From assembly GCA_001304505.1 (NCBI GenBank), contig LJUQ01000022.1, positions 1-37,877 of the forward strand: a stretch of DNA of 37,877 nucleotides, written 5' to 3'. Position 1 is the first letter of the stretch, and the number at the start of each line of letters is the position of its first letter. The notes below the pieces were generated by a model. That model ran no database searches. It was not told the origin of the DNA and saw only the letters and a program-made list of their open reading frames with translations. The position numbers were made by a program, and so were the translations under genes. Below are positions 26,552-35,043 of this stretch, piece by piece. The stretch comes from Bacteroides sp. SM23_62_1. Lineage in GTDB: Bacteria > Bacteroidota > Bacteroidia > Bacteroidales > SM23-62.

Positions 26552-27463
26552 TTATTTCAAAGAAAATGTGGTCGATCCGATATCCTTTCCATCACAATAA
26601 AGATTCAGGCGATAGTTTCCCGGAATAAGTTGTCCGTCATTTGTCCAGAAAATACATAAATCCACATCCACATTCTCATATTGGACTTCACGGCTTGCTG
26701 TATATACAATCTGTTCTCCCTCAAATTCAAAAAGATTGACACCAGAAGTCAAAATAACATCATCCGGCCGTGCAATACGCAGATAAACAATTTTATTTCC
26801 AGGCGGAATTATTGCATTTTCACGGAGTGTAAGACATGTTTGCAGTTTTTCGACCCTATCAGCTTTAAGATTCTCCTTACTTCTTTTGTTAAGTGGTGTT
26901 ACAGTAATATTTTTTGCATTGATAACAGATGCTATTTCAACTTTTGTTTCCAACTCCTCTTTAACCTGGGTAAGATCTTCCTTTTCCTTTTCAACCCTTC
27001 TCAACTGTTGTCTCACCTCTATATTTTCAGTACGTAATGCAATATTTGCCTGATTTAATGAATCTATCTGGTAAATATAACTTCTCAATACTTTTCTGAT
27101 TGTTTCAAGCTCCTTCTCATACATGCGAATTTTATAAACATTATTGGCATTAATTTTTAGGAGCCGTTCAATCCGTTGCTGTTCAACCAACAGCTTCAGA
27201 TTCATCGTATCATTTTCCGATTTAAGAGAATCGTATTTGGAATATATGGATTTAAGTTCATCCTCCAGGTTAGTTTTTTGCCTCTCCAGTTCAGCTTTTT
27301 CAATTTCTGATTGTTTTTTTAGTTCGTTGTATGTATACCCGAGGTAGATAAGTGTCAGCGCAAGGATGATCAACAATATAATCAGGAAAACAGGCCTCTT
27401 CCTCATGGATTTTCTACCAGTTATACCTGATCCGGTTGTTGTAGTATTTTGATTCTGATTCAT
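26552..27463 (-). CDS. Membrane-anchored coiled-coil protein of unknown function
   Basis: This 303-residue protein has a short polar N-terminus (about 1-24), one transmembrane helix (PVFLIILLIILALTLIYLGYTY), and a coiled coil from about residue 45 to 180 rich in Glu, Lys, Leu and Gln. A C-terminal beta-rich domain (about 185-303) contains VYLRIARPDDVILTSG, CIFWTNDGQLIPGNYRLNLYCDG and terminal STTFSLK. The arrangement implies a cytoplasmic N-terminus and a periplasmic coiled coil plus globular head. I do not recognise a named family beyond similar hypothetical proteins of Bacteroidota. A TATTTTTG element (27489-27496, minus strand) lies 26 bases upstream. Confidence 0.8.
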   Translation of the reverse strand: MNQNQNTTTTGSGITGRKSMRKRPVFLIILLIILALTLIYLGYTYNELKKQSEIEKAELERQKTNLEDELKSIYSKYDSLKSENDTMNLKLLVEQQRIERLLKINANNVYKIRMYEKELETIRKVLRSYIYQIDSLNQANIALRTENIEVRQQLRRVEKEKEDLTQVKEELETKVEIASVINAKNITVTPLNKRSKENLKADRVEKLQTCLTLRENAIIPPGNKIVYLRIARPDDVILTSGVNLFEFEGEQIVYTASREVQYENVDVDLCIFWTNDGQLIPGNYRLNLYCDGKDIGSTTFSLK

Positions 27464-27565
27464 TTGATTTTTCTGAAAAAATTTTATACAAAAATAAAGT
27501 ATTTTAATACAATTACTGACTGTACAAAATATTTATATGTCCGAATAGGTAAGAATCAGGATCGT

Positions 27566-28369
27566 TTACTTAACAATTATCTTTTTCGCATCTGATTGTT
27601 CCTGGTTTGCATTCAGGTTAATGATATATGTTCCCGGCAATAAGGTACCCGCAGGTATTTGTATTACTTCATCTGAATTTAAGACAGTTTTGCTTTCCAC
27701 AAGATTTCCATTCATATCATATAGATTTAATATACCCGGTGAATGGGATGAGGGGATTGAGACAGGTATTGAAGTCATTCCATTTGAAGGATTTGGAAAT
27801 GGATTACCAAGATTTACCAATGGAGAATATTCGATTAAGGATTTTGATGATGTTGACTGATCAGGAAGACTATAGACATTTGTATGAGTAACTGCCGGAA
27901 GCACAGAATAATCATAAATCCATACAAGGAATTTTTTGCCATAATCGCCAGCATCGATTATATTGGTATATCCCGCACCAGGAATTTTTAACAGCTCCGT
28001 ACCATTCTCATTTACGATCCTTGTTTCATAAGTATACCACCAGAATCCTGTTTCTATTTCATTATACTTGGAGTATGTATAGACCAACTCAACCAGATCA
28101 TCAGAATTAAATAAATGTTCTGACACGAATTGAATATTATAGAGATAATATCCATCCGGAACAATAAGGTCAAATACTTTAAAGATGGAATGGTCCATGT
28201 TATATATACGTGACTGTTTATTTACTATATCCATTGAATAGTACTTTAAACCTGATTTCTCAAGTTCAATAATATTTGCAGAAACTGAATAGACATTTTC
28301 CAGCGACAGCTGAGTATGACTGACAGTGAATGTTAAGGTTAAAATAAATAAGATTACTGTTTTTTTCAT
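27566..28369 (-). CDS. Secreted protein with T9SS type A C-terminal sorting domain
   Basis: From the ATG at 28369 this is 267 residues: a signal peptide (MKKTVILFILTLTFTVSHT), an uncharacterised central region (about 20-180), and a C-terminal Por secretion domain. The last part begins NPFPNPSNGMTSIPVSIP, continues with LNLYDMNGNLV and LLPGTYIINL, and ends KKIIVK, the usual layout of type IX sorting signals. The protein should be exported across the outer membrane. The central region has no motif I recognise. A longer frame to 28408 would place 13 residues before the signal peptide. It lies 110 bases after the secreted TPR gene on the same strand and may or may not be co-transcribed. Confidence 0.85.
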   Translation of the reverse strand: MKKTVILFILTLTFTVSHTQLSLENVYSVSANIIELEKSGLKYYSMDIVNKQSRIYNMDHSIFKVFDLIVPDGYYLYNIQFVSEHLFNSDDLVELVYTYSKYNEIETGFWWYTYETRIVNENGTELLKIPGAGYTNIIDAGDYGKKFLVWIYDYSVLPAVTHTNVYSLPDQSTSSKSLIEYSPLVNLGNPFPNPSNGMTSIPVSIPSSHSPGILNLYDMNGNLVESKTVLNSDEVIQIPAGTLLPGTYIINLNANQEQSDAKKIIVK

Positions 28370-28479
28370 TACATTGATATTTAAAGACATACAATAAGAA
28401 ATTTGCAATTTGAGAAAAAATTAATTGGATAATATAAATCAGAGAAAATTTTTATCTGGTTGAACAGAATGTATTTTGT

Positions 28480-29109
28480 CTACTTAAGTAAATCCAAACC
28501 CTCTGTTGCTGAACTGCCATTCGGGGTATTTAATAAGGCTTTCTGGAACAATACTTTTGCCTCTCTGTAATTTTTAAGTTTGAAATATGTCCACCCTAAC
28601 ATTGTTAATGCATCATAATCAAAGGGATACAGATTAACCACTTTTTCAAAGTATTTGAGAGCAGTCTCATAATCCTCTCTCCCGTAGTATATTAATCCAA
28701 GACGATGAAGCGCATAGGTATTATTAGGTGCGATTTCAATAATTTTCTCATATTGACCGATAGCAAATGTCCAGTTGCCCAATGCTGAAACAGGGTAAAT
28801 AATGCCGAACCGTGGTTCAATGGCAAAAGGCCTTAAAGTTATAGCTTTATTATAATAAGCTTGTGATTCAATGAAGTTACCGGAAAGGTATGTCAGCCAA
28901 CCAAGTCTGAGATTGATCTCGTATGATTTCTCATCATATACATTTTTAAGTGAAAGAGCTGCTGCTGAAAAATCTCCTGTAGCTTCCTGGATATAACTAT
29001 TCTGAAATGCATCCTTGACGGTGGTAAAATCCTGAGAAAAGATCTCCTGGTTATACCAGATTAATGCCGTCAGTAAAAAAATAATGCGGATTAATTTTAA
29101 AGTTTCCAT
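28480..29109 (-). CDS. Secreted TPR protein (last gene of the PqqD/ATP-grasp operon)
   Basis: This 209-residue protein has a signal peptide (cleavage probably after EIFSQ) followed by about four or five TPR units, for example NTYALHRLGLIYYGREDYETALKYF and DYDALTMLGWTYFKLKNYREAKVLF. There is no lipobox, so it is probably soluble in the periplasm or bound to the adjacent barrel protein. Its start overlaps the end of the TPR/barrel gene by 13 bases, which implies translational coupling. A scaffold role in the envelope arm of the gene set is inferred. Confidence 0.85.
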   Translation of the reverse strand: METLKLIRIIFLLTALIWYNQEIFSQDFTTVKDAFQNSYIQEATGDFSAAALSLKNVYDEKSYEINLRLGWLTYLSGNFIESQAYYNKAITLRPFAIEPRFGIIYPVSALGNWTFAIGQYEKIIEIAPNNTYALHRLGLIYYGREDYETALKYFEKVVNLYPFDYDALTMLGWTYFKLKNYREAKVLFQKALLNTPNGSSATEGLDLLK

Positions 29110-30329
29110 GATATACCTCCATATATTGAATAACTATCATATTGTATTAAGTTGCTTTGCGTGGCAACTGACTCAGAAATAGGGTATGGTTGACTTTCGT
29201 GGCGGGAAAATTTAGAACCCAGATAGACCACTGAACCTTTTCGGTCGAAAGGAATTAACACAGTCAAATTACCCTTCTGACGAATTGCATCAAGACTGTT
29301 ATAGATATAATATCCATTGGATTCGGTAAAGTTTTGTATTTCACCTATTGTACCGGAGAATTCCATCCATAATTTTTCAAACATGGAAAAACCAAGAAAT
29401 ACATGAAACACAGGCTGAATATTTTTTTCACTAATTAATTGAAAATTTGTGGCTATATCTCCTCCCAGATATAGGTTCAAATTACCTAGAGGAAAAATGG
29501 TAATTCCCATTAAATTCTGAAAATATTCTTTATCGTTCAGGAATGTATAGTGGGAAGCAAACCGGATATCTGCAATTCCTGCAGACTTAAGAACAGACAA
29601 GCCGGTTACGAGACCATAATCATTTACTGTATTGTAACTCACCTGTACTCCTTTTAGTCCACCTGTTGAGATCGAATTAATCAAAGGATAAGAATAAGTT
29701 AGTAGGTGTATGGAGGGACTGATAACCCAATTATTCCGGAATGTCGTACTCAGGGTGACATAATACTGATGCTGCCTGATGGCATAGTCGAGGTTGTTAA
29801 TAATGTAGATACCATCGTTGTAATGGTGAAAATCTGTTTTATTCAGATAGGTATATCCATGAAACAGGCTGAATCTATGTCCAATAGGATGTGAAGCTGA
29901 CAGACTGAAATTATGAAAATCTCTTGTTACAATCTGATAACCTGTCAGATCAGCGGGAAAATAATTACCTGCATTTGAGACAATATTATACCTTGCACAG
30001 TCATATTTTCCCAGGAGTAAACAGGCGTAGTAAAGATATTCAAGTGCCACCGGATCATTTTCATTGAAAGTGAGAGCTTTTTTAAAATGCCTGGATGCTT
30101 TGATATAATTATGTTTTTCATAGTATGCTATACCAAGCCTCATGCGTAAGTAATAATAATCAAACCCGCTTTTTATTGCCTGATTACCTTTTTCAATAAG
30201 CGTGGTCCATTCTTTATCTGAATAAAGCTGATAAGTTTCTTTATCAACAGTAATAAAATTGCTTTCCTGGGCGGAAATAATCCAGGAAGCAAACAACAAT
30301 ATATTTATAATAACTGATCTGGCTGACAT
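29097..30329 (-). CDS. TPR plus outer-membrane beta-barrel protein
   Basis: This 410-residue exported protein has a signal peptide (residues 1-20, ending WIISA) and two or three TPR-like helix pairs (about 30-125, YYLRMRLGIAYYEKHNYIKASRHF). The remaining 280 residues alternate polar and aromatic residues as in an outer-membrane beta barrel, with repeated turns and Tyr/Phe at strand ends, and close with YSIYGGISWKL. The TPR-then-barrel layout recalls YaiO-like proteins, but I would not assign that family firmly. Its start overlaps the urea-transporter/M23 gene by 25 bases and its end overlaps the secreted TPR gene by 13. It could be the outer-membrane port or anchor of this system. Confidence 0.8.
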   Translation of the reverse strand: MSARSVIINILLFASWIISAQESNFITVDKETYQLYSDKEWTTLIEKGNQAIKSGFDYYYLRMRLGIAYYEKHNYIKASRHFKKALTFNENDPVALEYLYYACLLLGKYDCARYNIVSNAGNYFPADLTGYQIVTRDFHNFSLSASHPIGHRFSLFHGYTYLNKTDFHHYNDGIYIINNLDYAIRQHQYYVTLSTTFRNNWVISPSIHLLTYSYPLINSISTGGLKGVQVSYNTVNDYGLVTGLSVLKSAGIADIRFASHYTFLNDKEYFQNLMGITIFPLGNLNLYLGGDIATNFQLISEKNIQPVFHVFLGFSMFEKLWMEFSGTIGEIQNFTESNGYYIYNSLDAIRQKGNLTVLIPFDRKGSVVYLGSKFSRHESQPYPISESVATQSNLIQYDSYSIYGGISWKL

Positions 30330-32506
30330 ATAGCATTAATTGATAATCCTTTTCCCTTCACAGAAAATTGTTTTAAACCATTGTTGTCCAATTCAATAGT
30401 ACTGAAAGATTCAGCTATACACTGACCAAAAATTTTGTTTCTGGCTTCCGATATAAGAACGATCTTTGATGGGGAGATCTCATTATCGATAAAATCGTAA
30501 GTAATAGCATATTCAGATTGCAGGAATTTCCAGAATGGGGCGACAAAATCCTGAAGACTGAGTAATGGCTGTTTATAAATCAGGTTTAATGGGAATTTAT
30601 CGTGAAGGACCAGGTTTGAATAAAATCCCTGCTGAATTTTAAAAGCTGAAATAAAGAAAAAGTATAATAAAGTATTTTTCCTGCCCTCATAATGTTTGAA
30701 ATAGAGAAGGTTACCGTCGTTGGTAAACCACGCTTTGGAATGATCCTGTTGACAGACGATATAAGTATTATTGTATGGATCGGTTTGAACTTCCCATGTT
30801 TCGGTAAATTCATCTTTATTATTATTCACCTGGAATGCGAGTTTATATCCAGGTATAAAATTGAATGCGTTGTGAATCAAATCGTTCACTTCTATGTTTG
30901 AAACCTTCTGATCCTGTTGTGGAATTTCAAATTGTTTTAATTCAAAATCTTTTTCAGAGAGAAGGATATAGTAGCTAAAGGGATAATGCATGGTTGGGGA
31001 TCCAATATAGGGAGTTGATTGGAACTGAATATGCAGATGCGGGTAGGGTGACCTGCCTGAATTCCCACAATTTCCGACAATATCTCCTTCCTTAACACGA
31101 TCTCCAGGTTTTACTTTGATGGATTCTGATTTAAGATGGCTAAGAGAGCTAAAAAGTGTATCACCGTGTTTGATTATCACCGTATTACCCCAGTTCTCAT
31201 GGATATTCACATCACCTATTTTGTTATCCGGAATATCATCCTCAACATGTTCAATAGTACCATCTGCCGGTGCCAGTACAGCTTTATCAAAACAGTAGTA
31301 ATCTGTTAAAAGTTCACCCTTATTTTTATATTGCTTTTTATCCGCATCAGTAATTACGAAATCCCATGCATGCCTCCATTCGGCTTTGTGGGTATGTTCT
31401 CCGTCATGTGCCTGGGTGATTGTCCAGGTACCATAAAAGGGTAATTTAACCGGTATCATATTATGCCTGAAACGGATCAGGTCATTATGAAATGAATACA
31501 GATTTTTTTCCGGCGAATTTTGTTGAATAAGTACTTCTGTGAGTTTTGGAGAAAAATTCACCCTGAATTTTAATGAATAGAGAAATAACAGTACAATAAT
31601 GTTAAAAGGCAGAGAATAGACAGGTAGGATAAATACCCCAAATATTGTGGATAAGCTTATTGTAAGGATTGCCACTATAGGTACCAGAACCAGAACCCAT
31701 AGATAGGATCTGGCAGAGGGAATGATAAAGAATCCCCCAAGGGCAATTGAGGTAAGAATATAATTGAAACCGATATAACTGTAACTCAGTTCAGATATGT
31801 CAGCACCAATTATTTCGTAAAAAAGATAAGCAGCATAAAATCCCAGCAGAGAAAGTGTAAAGGATATCCTGGAATACAATAACAATCCAATAGCGATTAA
31901 TATTCCTGAAAGAATGTTAAACTGGAAAAGTATAGCACCCAGGGAGATCAGGTATATTCTTATGGATCGTGCAACATGAAGATCGTTCCACCATTCATAA
32001 ATGCGGACCAGGAAATTTCCTCCAATTATATACAGATCATTAAAGGTATAAATACCCCGCTCACTGATACCCAGAACAGTAAAATCTCTTGTTGCGAGTG
32101 TAAAAATCCATATACTTAGAAGAAAAGGTATACTGAGATAAGGAAGAGCATATTTCCCAATAACACCCTGCATGGAAACGGCAATAAACAGGGTAAAAAG
32201 TGCTGCCAGTATAATGATCATCAAAAGGAAGAAATCGGGGCGGTAGTAAATACCCAGGGCCAATCCCACCAGCAGACTGTTAAAACCATAAATTCCTTTT
32301 GAGATTGTTTGTTTATGAAGACCGAAAAGATATCCTGCACTGTTTGTTATGATCACTGAAACCAATCCAAAGAGCCCTGCATAAAAATCCACGAAGGTGA
32401 CCAGAAGTATGATAACAGAAAATATTCTGTTATCTGAAAAAAAAACCTGGGAATAGCTATTCAGGATTCCTTTAAAGAAAAGAGATATGTCATCTTTTTT
32501 GATCAT
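30305..32506 (-). CDS. Urea-transporter domain fused to M23 metallopeptidase
   Basis: This 733-residue protein has two recognisable domains and a tail. Residues 1-310 are a urea transporter with about ten membrane segments. The inverted-repeat signatures GIYGFNSLLVGLALG (71-85) and YIGFNYILTSIALGGFF (244-260) and the N-terminal SYSQVFFSDN are visible. Residues 330-510 are an M23 (LytM) peptidase with WRHAWDF (377-383), LSHL with H457, and PHLHIQ (489-494), so the zinc ligands appear intact, although HAWD is one residue tighter than the usual HxGxD. The last 220 residues form an uncharacterised domain. The gene lies 17 bases after the decarboxylase and overlaps the barrel gene. Whether the channel still carries urea or another small amide or amine is unknown. 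Confidence 0.88.
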   Translation of the reverse strand: MIKKDDISLFFKGILNSYSQVFFSDNRIFSVIILLVTFVDFYAGLFGLVSVIITNSAGYLFGLHKQTISKGIYGFNSLLVGLALGIYYRPDFFLLMIIILAALFTLFIAVSMQGVIGKYALPYLSIPFLLSIWIFTLATRDFTVLGISERGIYTFNDLYIIGGNFLVRIYEWWNDLHVARSIRIYLISLGAILFQFNILSGILIAIGLLLYSRISFTLSLLGFYAAYLFYEIIGADISELSYSYIGFNYILTSIALGGFFIIPSARSYLWVLVLVPIVAILTISLSTIFGVFILPVYSLPFNIIVLLFLYSLKFRVNFSPKLTEVLIQQNSPEKNLYSFHNDLIRFRHNMIPVKLPFYGTWTITQAHDGEHTHKAEWRHAWDFVITDADKKQYKNKGELLTDYYCFDKAVLAPADGTIEHVEDDIPDNKIGDVNIHENWGNTVIIKHGDTLFSSLSHLKSESIKVKPGDRVKEGDIVGNCGNSGRSPYPHLHIQFQSTPYIGSPTMHYPFSYYILLSEKDFELKQFEIPQQDQKVSNIEVNDLIHNAFNFIPGYKLAFQVNNNKDEFTETWEVQTDPYNNTYIVCQQDHSKAWFTNDGNLLYFKHYEGRKNTLLYFFFISAFKIQQGFYSNLVLHDKFPLNLIYKQPLLSLQDFVAPFWKFLQSEYAITYDFIDNEISPSKIVLISEARNKIFGQCIAESFSTIELDNNGLKQFSVKGKGLSINAICQPDQLL

Positions 32507-32523
32507 GCGGATAATTCGCCTGT

Positions 32524-33870
32524 TTAAGCCAGGTGATCTGGAATTTTTTCTGAAGCTATAATATCTTCCAGTTTCTCAGCTTTCCTGATAATATGATCAT
32601 TTCCATTGATATCAATGAGAACAACATTGGGTCTGAGTGTAATAAACTGCATCCATTGTGACATATTATATGCTCCAATACGTTTAATTACAAAATGGTC
32701 TCCTTTTTTCAAGATAGGAAAGGCAATCGCTTCCCTGAGTACATCGATGTTCATGCACAGAGGGCCGTAGATCGTTGACTCTTCAAGATGTTCAGAAGAT
32801 GATTTTGCAGGATGAATTTCATGTTCATACCAGAAGGATGTAAACATCAGATTAACGCCAATATCAACAATCGTTGCTCTTCTTCCATCGGACAGCCTTT
32901 TATTGGCAATGACAGTTCCTACCAAATACCCGGCATCATCGATCAATGCGCGTCCGGTCTCAAGGATAAGAACAGGGAGCTTTCTTGGATTGATCTCAGA
33001 ATTAAGAAGTGCGGAAGTAATGGCCTCGGCATATTCATCAAATGTAGGGACAGTATCTTTTCCCGGGAGATATGCTCCTTTAAGCGTATTTTTAGAAGCA
33101 AATCCACCTCCGATATCGATATACTTCAGATTAACACCAAATTTCTTCTCGAGCCTGAAAGCCAGGTCAGCCAGTTTGGCCATCGCTACCTTGTAAGCAT
33201 TTGCGGAAAGCATATATGTACCAATATGTGTATGTAAACCAGCAAGTTCAAGTTTTTCATTGATCATGATCCGGTTAATAGCATCCCACGCTTCTCCATT
33301 CTCATAATTAAATCCGAACCTGTCCCACATCGGAAAAACACCGGTATCCATGTTGACCCTGATCGCGACTTTTGGTTTTTTATTCAGCTTACCCGCAATA
33401 TCTATGATCGCGTACATTTCATCGAAATGATCAATATGGATAAATGAATCGTTATGGATTGCACATTCCAGGTCATCATCCGTTTTGTCCGGACCATTAA
33501 ATATGATCTGTGATCCATTAACACCATTATGCAACGCTTTATCATATTCAAAGCGGGAAACCACTTCAGCCCATGATCCTTCCTGATGAAATACCCTGCA
33601 AACTGCATTCAGATAATTGGTCTTATAAGACCAGGCAAATTGAACTTTAGGATAACGGGTTGCAAATGCCTGTTTTGCTCTTGCCATAGTCTCACGGATA
33701 TTTTTTTCGGAGATAACATACAAAGGAGATCCAAATTTTTCAATTAAATCTTCAACAGGATATTCGTCAATGCTGGATATGGCATCGATTCGCACAGGCA
33801 TACCAAATTTACTGGGCATACCGGCACTTAATTTTTTAATATATGGTCGTTCAAATGGTTTTTTTTCCAT
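32524..33870 (-). CDS. Fold-type III PLP-dependent decarboxylase (LysA/ODC/BtrK-like), substrate unknown
   Basis: This 448-residue alanine-racemase-fold decarboxylase has PLP lysine K83 (WSYKTNY), GLHTHIGT (211-218), the phosphate loop DIGGGFA (252-258), ETGR (304-307), the trans-subunit cysteine C372 in YGPLCMNID, and GAYN (399-402). All catalytic elements of the DAP/ornithine/arginine decarboxylase family are therefore present. The residue after the catalytic Cys is Met, whereas it is Asp in ornithine decarboxylases and Glu in LysA, so the substrate probably differs from those diamino acids. It is not lysA by context. The gene lies in the PqqD/ATP-grasp set, 17 bases before the urea-transporter/M23 gene and 126 bases after the ATP-grasp gene. 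Confidence 0.9.
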   Translation of the reverse strand: MEKKPFERPYIKKLSAGMPSKFGMPVRIDAISSIDEYPVEDLIEKFGSPLYVISEKNIRETMARAKQAFATRYPKVQFAWSYKTNYLNAVCRVFHQEGSWAEVVSRFEYDKALHNGVNGSQIIFNGPDKTDDDLECAIHNDSFIHIDHFDEMYAIIDIAGKLNKKPKVAIRVNMDTGVFPMWDRFGFNYENGEAWDAINRIMINEKLELAGLHTHIGTYMLSANAYKVAMAKLADLAFRLEKKFGVNLKYIDIGGGFASKNTLKGAYLPGKDTVPTFDEYAEAITSALLNSEINPRKLPVLILETGRALIDDAGYLVGTVIANKRLSDGRRATIVDIGVNLMFTSFWYEHEIHPAKSSSEHLEESTIYGPLCMNIDVLREAIAFPILKKGDHFVIKRIGAYNMSQWMQFITLRPNVVLIDINGNDHIIRKAEKLEDIIASEKIPDHLA

Positions 33871-33932
33871 CTTATTATCAATTTTCAGGTTTGTAGTCTG
33901 GTATGATTAGTTATGACAGCATAAATATTATG

Positions 33933-33992
33933 TCAGAATGTTATCTGCATCAGTTTGATTAATAGATATTCAAAACGTTTAATGTTTGACAT
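33933..33992 (-). CDS. Possible 19-residue micro-ORF between the ATP-grasp and decarboxylase genes
   Basis: An ATG at 33992, four bases after the ATP-grasp stop codon, opens a 19-codon frame (MSNIKRFEYLLIKLMQITF) ending with TGA at 33933. A G-rich stretch (GGGGGGAA) lies about a dozen bases upstream. It occupies about half of the only sizeable gap inside the operon. It could be a precursor peptide, a leader, or chance. The sequence alone does not decide. Confidence 0.2.
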   Translation of the reverse strand: MSNIKRFEYLLIKLMQITF

Positions 33993-33996
33993 ATGA

Positions 33997-35043
33997 TTAT
34001 AATTCCCCCCGTGTAGATAGTTTTTCAAATTCATAGAGGTCAGTTATCAGATCATAGGAATATCTGATGAACATTTTGCCGATCTCATACGTCTCAAATG
34101 GTTTGACCTCCATACCGAGAGCCAGTTTAACAAGTGCTTCAGGAAGGTTTTGCCCGGCTCCAACAGCAAGGTATACCCAGGCAGGAATCCTTGGATTTAT
34201 TTCGATGACATGTAATTCATTCTTTTGGGACCTTATCAGTTCAAGTTCCATTCCTCCGCGCCACTTCATTGAATGGATAATTTTATGTGTGAGGTTAAGC
34301 ATTTTTTTATCATCAAGTGTAATACCTGCCCATGCTTTTCCCTTGTCCGTAATATATTGCTTTCTCATTGGGACAGCTCCAATTGTATTTCCCACACCAT
34401 CACCTAGGGCCACTACATTGACTTCTGTTCCCCGGATAAATTCCTGTATAATAATTGGCAATCCCCATTTTGCACTGATTTTATTGAAGTACATCCTGAC
34501 CTGTTCAGGATTATAAGCAAGATAAGCATCATAAAATTTTCCTTTTACCATAACCGGATATTCAAAATCATCTCTTATTTTTTCAATATCATTTTGATTA
34601 AGAATTGGTTTACTCTTTGGTACCAGGACGTCATATTTTTTACCAAAATCATTCAAATTAGCTTTATGGCGCTCTTCCAGGTGTTGCAACGAGGGCAGGA
34701 ATGTCTTGATTCCAATCTCTTTTAGGACTTTTTCTGATTTCATAAAGGCATAGAGTTCTGAATCGAAATTAGGGATCAGAACATCTATCGGATCTTTAAG
34801 GCTAATCTGCCTGATCCTCTCCATCAGCGCATCCGCCCCTTCTGTGGGATAGGGGATCTGGTATGCTTTGTCAACAATATTATGCATATAAATAGCCGGT
34901 TCAAGACTTTCATAGGCAAGGCCAATTATCCTTGGATCAAACAGTTCTGATTCTCTTATTGCCCTGATAACAGGAACACCCGGACCAGGATTATCTGTAT
35001 TGTTCAACCCCGTAGCGGCGATATTTACCTTAATCTTCTTCAT
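33997..35043 (-). CDS. ATP-grasp ligase (PylC/carbamoyl-phosphate-synthase-like)
   Basis: From the ATG at 35043 this is 348 residues. The N-terminal preATP-grasp domain begins IAATGLNNTDNPGPGVPVIR. DVLIPNFDSEL (87-97) is followed by the ATP-grasp domain with K167-G-K169, QEFIRG (200-205), E268 and the magnesium motif E281-I-N283-P-R285. Such enzymes activate a carboxylate as acyl phosphate and join it to an amine, thiol or other nucleophile. A TTG at 35052 extends the frame by three codons, but the ATG is preferred. The gene overlaps the end of the PqqD-like gene by 14 bases, strong evidence that the two products work together. The likely reaction is ligation of an amino acid to a carrier or peptide. 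Confidence 0.88.
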   Translation of the reverse strand: MKKIKVNIAATGLNNTDNPGPGVPVIRAIRESELFDPRIIGLAYESLEPAIYMHNIVDKAYQIPYPTEGADALMERIRQISLKDPIDVLIPNFDSELYAFMKSEKVLKEIGIKTFLPSLQHLEERHKANLNDFGKKYDVLVPKSKPILNQNDIEKIRDDFEYPVMVKGKFYDAYLAYNPEQVRMYFNKISAKWGLPIIIQEFIRGTEVNVVALGDGVGNTIGAVPMRKQYITDKGKAWAGITLDDKKMLNLTHKIIHSMKWRGGMELELIRSQKNELHVIEINPRIPAWVYLAVGAGQNLPEALVKLALGMEVKPFETYEIGKMFIRYSYDLITDLYEFEKLSTRGEL

